In this document: positions 23,544 to 33,108 of the stretch, in pieces
Position numbering within the stretch: position 1 is the first letter of the stretch
Layout of the letters: each line of letters begins with the position of its first letter
NCBI GenBank assembly: GCA_015039465.1
Contig: MU130696.1
Coordinates: 496,001-560,000, forward strand
Source of the DNA: Phlegmacium glaucopus
Taxonomy: Eukaryota; Basidiomycota; Agaricomycetes; Agaricales; Cortinariaceae
Direction: 5' to 3'
Length of the DNA: 64,000 nt
Notes under the pieces: model-generated
Told to the model about the DNA's origin: nothing
What the model saw: only the letters and a program-made list of their open reading frames with translations
Database searches by the model: none
Made by a program: the position numbers and the translations under genes

Positions 23544-23897
23544 ATGGTCATCAAAAAATCGGGACTTCAAAAAGATGTGCTAAGTCTCTATCGACGGTGA
23601 GTGAAGGTCCTTCTCATTCAAATTTCTCCACTTATTGTCTCTGTCAGTGCCCTTCGCATGGTCAACACCAAACCAGACTCTGTCCGTCCAAAATTTCGTC
23701 TTTTTATCCGATTCTCCTTCCACACAAACGCTTCCAAGGTTTCTCCGCGGAATATCAGCTCTGTGGAGCATCTGCTAAGAAAAGGGACCCGACAAATCGA
23801 ATTATATGAGGATCCTGGAGTCAAAGATTGCTGGGTATCTGAGGAAATGATAACTTGGAATGAGAAACACAAGGGCTTCATGCAACGTACAACTTGA
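23544..23897 (+). CDS. SDH6: Succinate dehydrogenase assembly factor 1, LYR-motif protein
   Basis: Small mitochondrial matrix protein of about 100 residues that helps insert iron-sulfur clusters into the Sdh2 subunit of complex II. Two exons: the first (23544-about 23595) gives MVIKKSGLQKDVLSLYR. The intron (donor GTGAGT, acceptor TGTCAG) leads to RALRMVNTKP, forming the LYR motif SLYRRALR. The second exon contains VSPRNISSVEHLLRKGTRQIELYEDPGVKDCW, matching the family's arginine-rich helix 3. The start sits only about 157 bp from the divergent membrane-protein start. The initiating exon is easy to miss because the longest open frame begins inside the intron. Confidence 0.87.
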
Positions 23898-25429
23898 ACT
23901 TGACACGATGGCGGTGATGCGCGTTCTCTCTGTGTCTACCAGACATTTTTAATGATAGAATGCCCGCCTAATGTATATCGATGCTATTGAACCTATGTTG
24001 GCCCTCCATGCACTTCATCTCGTTCCCGACGCATCAGATCTCCAGCGTGTTTGATGCGCCACGTTCACAGGCCATCTCATTCATCATCCTTTCTATTGGT
24101 TTTGCCAGCGGTTTACGCAGCCAAGTTAGCAGCTAGGAGTAACACTTCTGGCTTAAAATTATGTCTAAGGTTCCTCATTTATTCTGATCGTCTGGACCTT
24201 GGTCGACACTTTTTAAACAGTGACAATTCTAATATCTCCTGGTCCCTGTGATATCGACTGACTGTTCACGGTTACCAGTCCCCGACATTCAACGTCAACA
24301 AACCTGATATATCAGATCCACACGCTTGCCTTTCTCAACCGATCCACTCGTCCTCAAAAAATAAATTGGGTGGATGCATTTGTGCTTTCTTCGCACCTAT
24401 CAGAAAGACAAATGGATGGTACCCAAGTGACCAACAATCCAACGTTGGGTCGAAACTATGCACCTTGTCGACATTGACCTCTACTTAATTCGTCGATGGA
24501 TCACTTCTATGGGCTTGGAGTCTTCCCTCTTAGTAGAAAGTGGCTGCCAGAGGCCTACTTTCTTCTAGAAGCTATCCATGTTTCTCCACACGAAAGAGTG
24601 AAAGTCTCCATAGATAAATTCCCAAGTTGTTACTCGCGAGTCGCCACGCGTCGAGTTCAAATTCAAGCCAGAAAATCTAAATCACCTTTCTGTACCCAAA
24701 CGCCGAAACCTTACCCATACTAAGCTCATTATAGCACATTTCCCCGCTCGAACATTCTGAACCAAATCCTATCACCGTCATCCTACCCCTCGAAACCAAG
24801 TTATCCATCCTCCCGAAATCGCCTGCAAAGTGTGCTACTCGCTCGGATGCTATTTCTTTCTATGTGTGGTGGATCTACATCGGTCTGAACGGCAGATAGA
24901 ATCCGCCTGAAAGTTATATTATACCTTTGCATAACCGTTCTGGATCCTTTTACGGGACGATCGCGGCATCGCATGTCGTCAGCGATCTTAAAGACCTTGT
25001 GGGGAATTATGGAGAATGAGCCGGCGGGTATTTCTTGTGATGTAACGATGGTAGCGGAAAAACAATGACCACCAGTCTCTTGCCATTGAACCCTCTTTCC
25101 CATCGAACGAAGAGCAACAGAATGACTTATGAGATGGAAATTGGCGCTGGGTCAAGCAAACCTTTTGAGGTGACAAAAGTGTATACCCTATTAATATGTG
25201 ACCTCGAATGCGCGAGGCTCACTCGGACTCAACTTGATTTAGCACTTTTTAGGTTTTCTCAAGTCTTACTTAAATACATAACAGGAGAAATACGTTCAGA
25301 GTCACTCGGTAGAGAAGGATATCGAAACTGGGGATTATTTTGGTCATTACAGACAAAGTGCTAAGATAGTGTGCTAATAAAGTATGTATAACAGATGGAA
25401 CAATATGTACAGGTCCTGTCGTACTCTAA
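23898..25429. other. Gene-poor region
   Basis: About 1.5 kb without a gene I can support. Open frames on both strands are short, overlap each other and show no family motif. The longest (about 24801-25103, minus) contains IPHKVFKIADDMRCRDRPVKG, which I do not recognise. It may be a decayed gene or an old insertion. No terminal repeats, RNA gene or simple repeats are evident. Confidence 0.4.
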
Positions 25430-26770
25430 GAACCTGTGGGATCATTGATGTTGAGCAGGGGTTCTGATGTGCCGTCAATTTCACTATCAGGATCTAGAGT
25501 GATAGTTAGATCTTCAAGGGGAAGGAAGATGGTGATTGCATCACGGGTTGATACACAGCTCCTGAAAACCTTTTAACATCTGCAACATTGCGCTCAGTGC
25601 CGGAAAAATCTCTGTCCTGAAGACCATAAGTCTCTGGAGTGTCAAAACCACTTGGGCCAAGATCAAGAGGATGTTGAAAGCAATATCCTTCACATCGGTT
25701 GGCTACAAGAAGAGAGAAAGGTCAGAATGACAATTAAAAATACAACTGTAAACGAATAAACGAACCAGTTGGGTCGTTTCGCTTCGCAATAGCCATCGCT
25801 ATCAACATGAAAACTGCCCATCCAGCCGAGAACATACTGAGTGTCGCGACTAAAACAGATATAACCAACTGGCCGAGACTGTCCGTTGCTGAAATTGACA
25901 AGGAATAACTACTTGAATAGTGGCTGGTCCCGAAACCGTCACAGGTAGCTGCTGCTGAAGCAAAGGAATGGGTGCAATCCAGTCCATATATAAAGTGGAG
26001 TTACTATGGTACACCATTGGCTTGCGTTACAGGAAAGGTAGGGGCCATTGTGCCATTCAGGGCTGCGGGGTTTGGGATAGAATTCTTTGAACTTGGATTA
26101 CCCAGGTCAATTCGGATGGATGCATAGACAGTCTGGAGCAGATTGTAAATAGCCAATTCAGTGTCATTATCAAAAACCCAAGGGTTCCAAGTAGGATCAG
26201 TAGGATAGCGGCTGTCGTAGTAGCGAATGGTTGAGGTGGGATATACAATCGCTGCAGCAACAATGTTGAATTGAGGAGGATTGATAGCACATGACGCATT
26301 GGACAATGGGTAGTAATTGAAATTGGCTTGAGCTGAAAGGGACACCGCTGATGAATGATTCGAGAATAAAAGGGCGTTGTAAGCCCGGGTTCCTACGTCT
26401 TGTGTCGCGGTCATTAATCTAGAAATTACGTTCGAAATATCATCAATGTGAAGTAGAAGTGAGAAAAAGATAGAAAACAAACAGGTTATGGAGGATTAAT
26501 CCTAGTACATCTTCGGTACCATCACTTAACCGTCGTGTCAAACCTAGCAGTGGTGAATATCGCCCTGGAAGTCATCTTATCGAGAAAGATAGACGGAAGC
26601 CACATCGTAAAAGGTTAACGGGGCACCACTGAACGATATGCCGGCTCCTCCTGCATTGGGCCGTATGATAGAGTCGATGTTCCATTGGAAGAACGAGCAG
26701 TTGGTCGTTAACGGATCTCCTACATTGAATACATGGCGCCCGCAGAGGGTTCACGGCTTTGGTTCATGAA
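25430..26770 (-). pseudogene. Membrane-protein gene with probable inactivating stops
   Basis: Minus-strand pieces look like an extracytoplasmic domain: HVFNVGDPLTTNCSFFQW, RPNAGGAGISFSGAPLTFYD, VGTRAYNALLFSNHSSAVSL, RYPTDPTWNPWVFDNDTEL and ASIRIDLGNPSS. A transmembrane segment, VLVATLSMFSAGWAVFMLIA, is followed by a short Cys-containing tail. N-glycosylation sites are frequent. Joining the pieces meets trouble twice: a TGA lies just before the LCGRHVFNVGD stretch (about 26753), and another TGA follows RFDTTVK (about 26534), where a Trp codon would be expected. I therefore treat it as a likely pseudogene, although missed introns could rescue it. A possible upstream exon is at 26828-27043. Confidence 0.45.
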
Positions 26771-27224
26771 AGGGAAAAAATCCATCAAACTAATGCGTTT
26801 GTGTTGCGTTGAAGTTACTTTGAAATACTAATGGCCTCGTAGCCAGTCAAAGCAGCTGCGGAAATAAATGAGCCATTGATTGCAAGTGAGGAGTTGAGAA
26901 AGGCTATAATTACTGTTGATTACGCTGAGGATAGCGATGACCGGGGCCTGCACCAGCGAGAGAAATTGGCGTAAACCAGCGCCAGTTAATGGGCGAGAGA
27001 TAGGACATTCCAGAGACATAACAGCGAAGTTGGGAGTCGACAAGACTCAGTCGACCTATCACAGGTCTTTTATACATGACAATGTCACTGACTGCCCGCA
27101 GGTAACCTGTCCTGTGCTTGGTTCCAGTCCCGGTAATGGTAGCTTCAACAATCATGTTTCTACCGTGAAGGATGCGCGTTAAGATAATATGTGATAAGAA
27201 AATAAGAACGACAGATAACTTGCC

Positions 27225-27560
27225 TCTAGTCATTCCCATCTGTTGCCTAAACCACTGTTTCTCTCCAATCGTGTCCAAAGCTTCCACAAGTTCGTTCATG
27301 TTCTCTACTTCATGAAGCCCAAGTTTGGAGTCGGCCAGCCGTACGTTGTTATTCGAATTAATTGATAGGGGTTTCGTGTCCAGATGATGGAAGTCCAAGT
27401 ACCGCAGGCCTATGAAGATCAATAATATCTAACTTGTTCCACGAACGATGTATGACATACGTAACTTACCCTTGGCATTTTCCAAAAAGGATTTGATGGC
27501 AGTTTGCTCCCCTTCAAATACCACGACGCCAGGCTTTCCTGTCTGAAAAAATCTGCATCC
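27225..27560 (-). pseudogene. RWD/DUF1115-like C-terminal remnant
   Basis: A minus-strand stretch reads GKPGVVVFEGEQTAIKSFLENAKG, an intron, then GLRYLDFHHLDTKPLSINS and MNELVEALDTIGEKQWFRQQMGM. The order (a G-K-P-G strand, a helix, and a final short Phe/Gln helix) resembles the C-terminal DUF1115 domain of RWDD2-type proteins. I could not find an intact N-terminal RWD domain upstream (27600-27800); only disconnected frames occur there. It may be a truncated copy or a gene whose 5' exons I failed to splice. Function unknown. Confidence 0.35.
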
Positions 27561-27841
27561 GAACATTTACCTCATGGTGTATCAGCGAAATTTTGCTCAC
27601 CTTGACAAGACCTGATACACTGGCTTGAGTTGCATATCGTTTAAGCCTCCGAAACTTGGAGGGGTTTGATATGTCTGACTCTGACGTAAGTATGCAGGAG
27701 TAACCATGAAGACTTTAGATAAACTGACGATGCATCCGGACAAGAGATATGAAGAATTGTTGTGGTGACTGGAGCATTTTCCAGCACACAAGAGCTGCTT
27801 CAAGCTAAATATTATTAGCTAAACTTTTCACTGGGTGCAGG

Positions 27842-28506
27842 ACCCCTGAAAGTACCCTTGGAACCCATATCCCGATCGAAATTTTTTGAAAACCTATATA
27901 TAGCACTGTCCGGATAGAAATTGGGCAGCCGGATAGAAATTGGACCGGCCGAACCCCCAGAGCCGCTTCCGGATAAAGAGTCAAATGGGTGAAGTGGGGA
28001 ACTGAATACAAGATCCTCCAGAAGGTCAACAACTACACGAACTAGACATGTGTTTCAAGTATTATATCCTGTACTCTACCTCTCAAGATAAGATGTATGT
28101 TTTCATCTCCTGTTCACATCTCGTACCCCATGTCATCACCAGACTTCTTCACCAGACTTCATCGAAATTCATGACGAGCCGGATATCAGAGGTAACAGCA
28201 AGACAGTTCTCGAAGCTTTGAAAGCTCTTGCTGGAAGGAAAAAACCGGCAGAACAAGCTTAGCTGGGCCTCGAAATGGCAAGATTTGCTGTATTTTTATG
28301 GAATCTCAATGTACTAGGCTAGTTCACTTATGAGACGCTTGTACTACGTAGCATGCGTAATAGGGCTCCAGAGAAGCCGTCGAGCGAAAAATGTGCATTT
28401 TAAAGCGAAAAAAGTGAAAATAGCGGTTTTTGAGTAACCCAGATCCGCGTCCGGATAAAATTTTGGAAAATTTCGACTTTTTGGGATTAAGGGTACTTTC
28501 AGGGGT
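27842..28506. mobile_element. 665-bp terminal-inverted-repeat element (MITE-like)
   Basis: The ends carry an 18-bp perfect inverted repeat: ACCCCTGAAAGTACCCTT at 27842-27859 and its reverse complement at 28489-28506. Inside, five copies of CCGGATA occur at 27910, 27929, 27969, 28179 and 28451, clustered near the ends. AT-rich stretches with the AAATTTT core follow both ends. There is no transposase frame. A short coding-like tail (about 28150-28260) ends KALAGRKKPAEQA. Target-site duplications are not obvious: the flanks share only GGTG. The element ends 49 bp before the start codon of the next gene. Confidence 0.75.
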
Positions 28507-28555
28507 GGTGGGGCTTTGAGTACGTTCTCTCTGGGTATTTTCTTCCTTATTCCTC

Positions 28556-30202
28556 ATGGCTCGCAAGCTATATGCCAGTGCGATCGCACTCACCCTTGTC
28601 GGGGCTGGTACTCTCGTTATTCTCCTCATCGACCTCTCATTTTCTCCCGACATCGCTGACAATGCCTCTAATTTATCACTTTTAATTCTTTTGGTTCAGG
28701 TCCTCGTAGCGGCCGTGAGCGTCCTGGCTTCTTCCCTCGCATCCTATTCGCTATGGGCACAACTTTCATTTGCTTCCATTTCGAAATCAGGTCTTCCTCT
28801 TCAAGCTCTTGACCGCGCTTCTAAAGGACCGTTTTCGTCAATGGCGACTTGGCACGTTGGACCGACAGGCCGAATCACAACTATACCCCAGTTTGCACTC
28901 CGACTCTTAGTTTCCACTTGGCTTGGTACCGCAATCATTCCTCGGGTCGGAATCATGCCTTGGTACAGCGTTCAATCCAGTACCGCTACCTCGTTAAACG
29001 ATGTTGCCACGTCCCTCGCAACGAACAACTGTTATACTTCTGAAGATCAGTTGGGACTGAATTTGGGAAGTTGTAATTCAGTCAATTGGATGATTGGAAC
29101 AGTTGCTTCAGTTTTCCTCGGCAAGCTTGTCGTATCGGGAAACACATATAATTCCGGGTGTAACCCGAATTATCCTTCGAACAGGGATTATGGTTGTGTC
29201 CAGAATCTCGTAGCAGGGCTCAGTCCTCTGCAAACCGTTGTCAGCATTGGAAATACTGTAGCCTCTTCCAATCTCCCTAGCTTCCAAGTCAATCTCAATT
29301 GCGATTTTAAATCAATGGATGTAGTAGGAAATCCTTCAACGCAAGAACATATTTGGATGTCCACGGGGTCAGATAACTCCAGTTTCACCCTGAACATATT
29401 CGGGCAACCAAATATTGACACCATAGATTCGAATGTACTCCTTGTAGCTTCGTGTGGTATCCGCATCCTCTCCGGTACATCCCTGTGGACCCAAGATCCC
29501 TCCATGACAGCCACGGCTGCAGGCGTAGATCCCTCATTGAACACGACCGAATCACCTGCACTCCTTCTCTCCCAATTCTCGACCCTCATTTCCTTTGCAA
29601 ATTCCACTGGAATGGGATTCAGTTGGTCTCCCCTCCTTAAGCTCCAGCATGGCGGAGACTTTAATTCGGATCCATCGCCTTTAGGTCAGATCTTCAACGC
29701 AATTTTGGCAGGTCTATTGAACAGGGCTTACGTCGATTCGGTATTGCACCCTACTGTAAGTAGCTCACTTTTCGTATCGAAGACTCGAGTGCATTTTGCC
29801 AGAGGTGCCGCGAAATGGATATGTGTAGCTGGTGCAGTCGTCATTATTTCCTCTTCCTTTGTCATCATCTTTGCAACTTGGCGGATTTCCGGCACTCGCG
29901 GAAAAGCTCCTTATACGTTGGTGGATGTTGGACAACCGAGTGTTTGGTTGGCGTCAAGAATCGTGAAAAGCAACGCCGCTAGTGTGGCTGAAGTGCCAAT
30001 TGACGGCGAGGGCGATCTTACAGTAGTGGATAGGTTGGTCGTGAAATGGAGGTCTGATTTGGAGGGAGGGCTTGAGAACACAGATACTGGAGGATTCGTG
30101 TTACTTGATGAACGAGGGAATGAAGATAAATGGCCAGTACTGCAGAGCGGGAGGCGGTATTTTTCGAGAGGGGATATCAATGTCAGGAAGCTGCATGAGT
30201 AG
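28556..30202 (+). CDS. Predicted multi-span membrane protein, no named family
   Basis: Single-exon gene, unusual in this intron-rich window, encoding 548 residues. Two hydrophobic helices lie near the N-terminus (about residues 7-28 and 40-66). A third weaker one is near 112-131 (LRLLVSTWLGTAIIPRVG). A strong helix, WICVAGAVVIISSSFVIIFATW, lies near 421-442. The 300-residue loop between is extracytoplasmic in character, with Cys residues, Asn-glycosylation sites and beta strands. The C-terminal 100 residues are hydrophilic and cytoplasmic in character. Similar topologies recur in uncharacterised basidiomycete membrane proteins. I do not know its function. The terminal-inverted-repeat element sits in its promoter. 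Confidence 0.75.
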   Translation: MARKLYASAIALTLVGAGTLVILLIDLSFSPDIADNASNLSLLILLVQVLVAAVSVLASSLASYSLWAQLSFASISKSGLPLQALDRASKGPFSSMATWHVGPTGRITTIPQFALRLLVSTWLGTAIIPRVGIMPWYSVQSSTATSLNDVATSLATNNCYTSEDQLGLNLGSCNSVNWMIGTVASVFLGKLVVSGNTYNSGCNPNYPSNRDYGCVQNLVAGLSPLQTVVSIGNTVASSNLPSFQVNLNCDFKSMDVVGNPSTQEHIWMSTGSDNSSFTLNIFGQPNIDTIDSNVLLVASCGIRILSGTSLWTQDPSMTATAAGVDPSLNTTESPALLLSQFSTLISFANSTGMGFSWSPLLKLQHGGDFNSDPSPLGQIFNAILAGLLNRAYVDSVLHPTVSSSLFVSKTRVHFARGAAKWICVAGAVVIISSSFVIIFATWRISGTRGKAPYTLVDVGQPSVWLASRIVKSNAASVAEVPIDGEGDLTVVDRLVVKWRSDLEGGLENTDTGGFVLLDERGNEDKWPVLQSGRRYFSRGDINVRKLHE

Positions 30203-32108
30203 TTCTCTCGAGGCTTTATAACTTTCTGCGTTGTTCCTGGTACAACTTGAAAGGGAGCAGGGTTCGAACAGCTTACATCGCACTGGTTGTTTAGTCTCGG
30301 AGAGTCAACATGAATTATTTTTTGCCTTTAATTCGTAATGACTATATTCCCTAATATTATTAATTCTCTCCTGGATCATCAGAGCATGGATGTCCACCTC
30401 TGAAAATTATTGTAGAGAAACACTGAACTACATGTAAAAATCAAGCCGCTAATAATTAATTCCATTTTTAGCATTTTATTATATAATCATTACGAGCCGC
30501 TTCTTGCCTTTCCTCGTCGTTACTTCCTCACAGCTGCGTCGCTTATTTTGACAAGAGCTTCATCCCTTACCTTGGTCCAAGAGGACCTCGTTTATCCGGA
30601 GGTTACGAATTCATGCATGACTTTTTTTTTCGACAAACTTGGTACAAACTGACGTGCTCGTATAAAGATCCCCAGTGTTTCGAGAGACTATGGTTCTCCC
30701 ATTCCATTAGTATCTACAGCGCTCCGATCTACCAGTTGCAGATGGTGACCATCTAGCTAGTTACTATGGGTGTAATCAAGAACAAATCAAAAAGAAACGA
30801 GATTTGAGGCATTTCGGACATAAAGGTCGGAAACAAATAGTAGTCTAAGGTACGAGTCGGATTATAATTTCAACAGGAATCAATAGCCTTGCCTATACCT
30901 CTGATACTTCTTTGAGAATACTCGCTGCGCAGGTATTTGCATCGCTCTATTCCACTAATTTAGTTTCCCCAAGGTTCTCAAGGCTCGAGCTCCTGCTGAT
31001 GAGGGCTTTCTGACTACTGTATTGTTTTTTGTTTGTATTTTGTAAGTACAAGCGGACCCGCTGGTGCTGCGGCTGATCGTTTCGTTCACACTCGACTGCC
31101 CAGACTCTCTTTCTCTCGTAGCTGCCGCGTTAATCCTAAAATTTCCACGAAAACAATCGCGGTTCTCGACGATGCAGAACTCATGGTCCATATTTTTCTC
31201 TTAATCGCTGGATTCGAGACTTTGATGCATCTACGTCCGTCCAAAATTGGCCGCATGGTTACACTATGGGAGTTCCTTTAGACTTGCAGTTTTTGTCACT
31301 TCCTTGTGCCACAAAATATCTCGTTCGGCCCACTCACCCAAAGATAACACAGCATACTTTGATTTCTTCCTCACGGGGCGGCGTATATTTTTAACCATCC
31401 TGGTCTTGCTAATACCCGCGGACTATCTCAGTCATGAATTACAGCACGCTTCAATATTGCCGGCGAGCAACGGCCAGGTCTGTCCGGTGTTTGAGCGAGG
31501 GCTAGTTTGATGTTGAACGATTATTCTTCACTCGAATCTCTCCCTGAAGTTGTGTCACTGGCACGGTACTGATGATCTACGAACTCGATTCTGTATAGCC
31601 AATGGGGGGTCATACCGATCTCCTCTACGACTGTATATGAGCACCCTGCGACGTCCTTTACGATTAAAACAATCAAATCTGTGGCACGATATGACTGTTC
31701 ATAACCATCCTTCAGATCAGCCGAGTCTGAACAACTTGAACTGCAGGGGTTCTCATTCAGCAAACATGCTTCGTTCAACACAACACCAAGTTCAAAAACC
31801 AAATTATGTCCATTAAAATATTCATGTACATGCATTCGAACCTTTTCGAATTTCCGGAGTTTCAGACATCCCACAAAAGCATTTGAGGTTCGGCTGTTAG
31901 ACCCAACTGGCCGTATTTTTTATTACATTCAATGATTTATTAGCATCGTGGCATGGATTATCATTTATTCGAATCTCATTTCTCAGAGAAAAGAATTTCC
32001 GAAGGTCTTGAAGTTGTGCAACATAAAAACAGTGATAGTATGAGATAGGAAGTGGATAGGATGAGAGGGCAATTATCTATGTATTAATTCAAGTACTTGG
32101 TGATTTTT
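30203..32108. other. Gene-poor region
   Basis: Nearly 2 kb without a gene I can support. Short open frames occur on both strands (for example 31033-31281 plus and 31521-31874 minus), but they overlap, lack motifs and have no plausible splicing into longer products. The base composition is AT-rich like the other intergenic stretches. No RNA gene or repeat was recognised. Confidence 0.45.
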
Positions 32109-32970
32109 CTATTGAGATTGCGCTTCCTCTGGTTTGGCATCCCCCGTCGGCTCTTGACCTGTCTGTACACTGCCATACAGCTTTTCGACTTGATATTTCA
32201 AAACCTCCTCGTCCTCTGAACTAAACTCATTTGTGGCATTTAATTTATCTGCGGCCGCATGTTCTCTCTCAGCCAATTCCACTGCGCCCACGTATGCTAA
32301 GCGCCGTTCGTTCAAAACAGCCTTGATTCGAGCCATGGTTTTCCGACACTAAAAAATAAAAGTTTAGATCACCATCCAATAGTGTCAAGGGTGTATGCAC
32401 TTACATTGCGCACTTTTTCGCCTGACACTTGTAATTCCGAATTAGTGACTCCCATTCTCCTGACTTCCTCCTTTTGCGTGGCCAGCAAATTTTTTTCCCT
32501 CAAGCAAACGTACCACAGCGTATGTAGATCTTTGAAGCTTTTATTGCGCAGCTCAGACGCAAACCAGGGCCTGCCTGTTATCACAGTCAATAAAGACGCC
32601 CAACATCAGAGACGACCATACCAGTTAATACTTGATATGTCTCCGGTGTTTCCACCACTTCAAACCTATTCTCTCCCTTCAATGTATCATCTGGTTTTCT
32701 CCTGAAGAATGCATATAAACCATGGTCTTCTCTCACGGGGACATTGTGGGTTAATTTCTGTTTTGGCTTGGGAGGCCCGGGTGTTTGGAGAGGCTCAGAA
32801 GGGAGTGTTGAAGGCCCTGCAATTAACTTCGGGCCTTCGAGTAAACGAGCCTGCCTCCTCCTAAGCCTGGAACCGGCATTAGGATGTCGGGTAGGAGTCT
32901 CGGCTACAATTTCGGCGAATGAGCGAATGAACGGCCTTGAGACTTGACTTGAGATTATCCTAGGGAACAT
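32109..32970 (-). CDS. MRPL4: Mitochondrial large-subunit ribosomal protein uL29m
   Basis: Mitochondrial ribosomal protein of the L29/L47 family, located near the peptide exit tunnel. The start [21 protein letters not shown] is a mitochondrial presequence. The next part has [15 protein letters not shown] and [15 protein letters not shown]. An intron leads to the core [22 protein letters not shown] and [20 protein letters not shown] last exon reads [21 protein letters not shown] and ends in an acidic tail. About 255 residues, as usual for fungal members. I start at 32970 because the reading upstream (to 33108) lacks presequence character and would overlap the RAD50 promoter. Head-to-head with RAD50, 138 bp apart. 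Confidence 0.88.
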
Positions 32971-33108
32971 TGAGCAAAAAACGTCCGTCGTCGACTTAGA
33001 ATTGACGGTGTAGTCAAACAACACGTAACGCTGTGACATAACGTGTTTTAGTCCACCAGAAGAAGGGCCGGAGTGAGTTATAGGGATAATAATCCTTCGT
33101 CGCTCCAT

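Noticed and set aside
30255..30280. GGTTCGAAC box resembling a tRNA B box
   Set aside because: No A box at a suitable distance and no cloverleaf can be drawn.
31521..31874. Minus-strand open frame of 117 codons in the gene-poor region
   Set aside because: It overlaps a plus-strand frame of similar size, has no motif and no convincing neighbouring exons.
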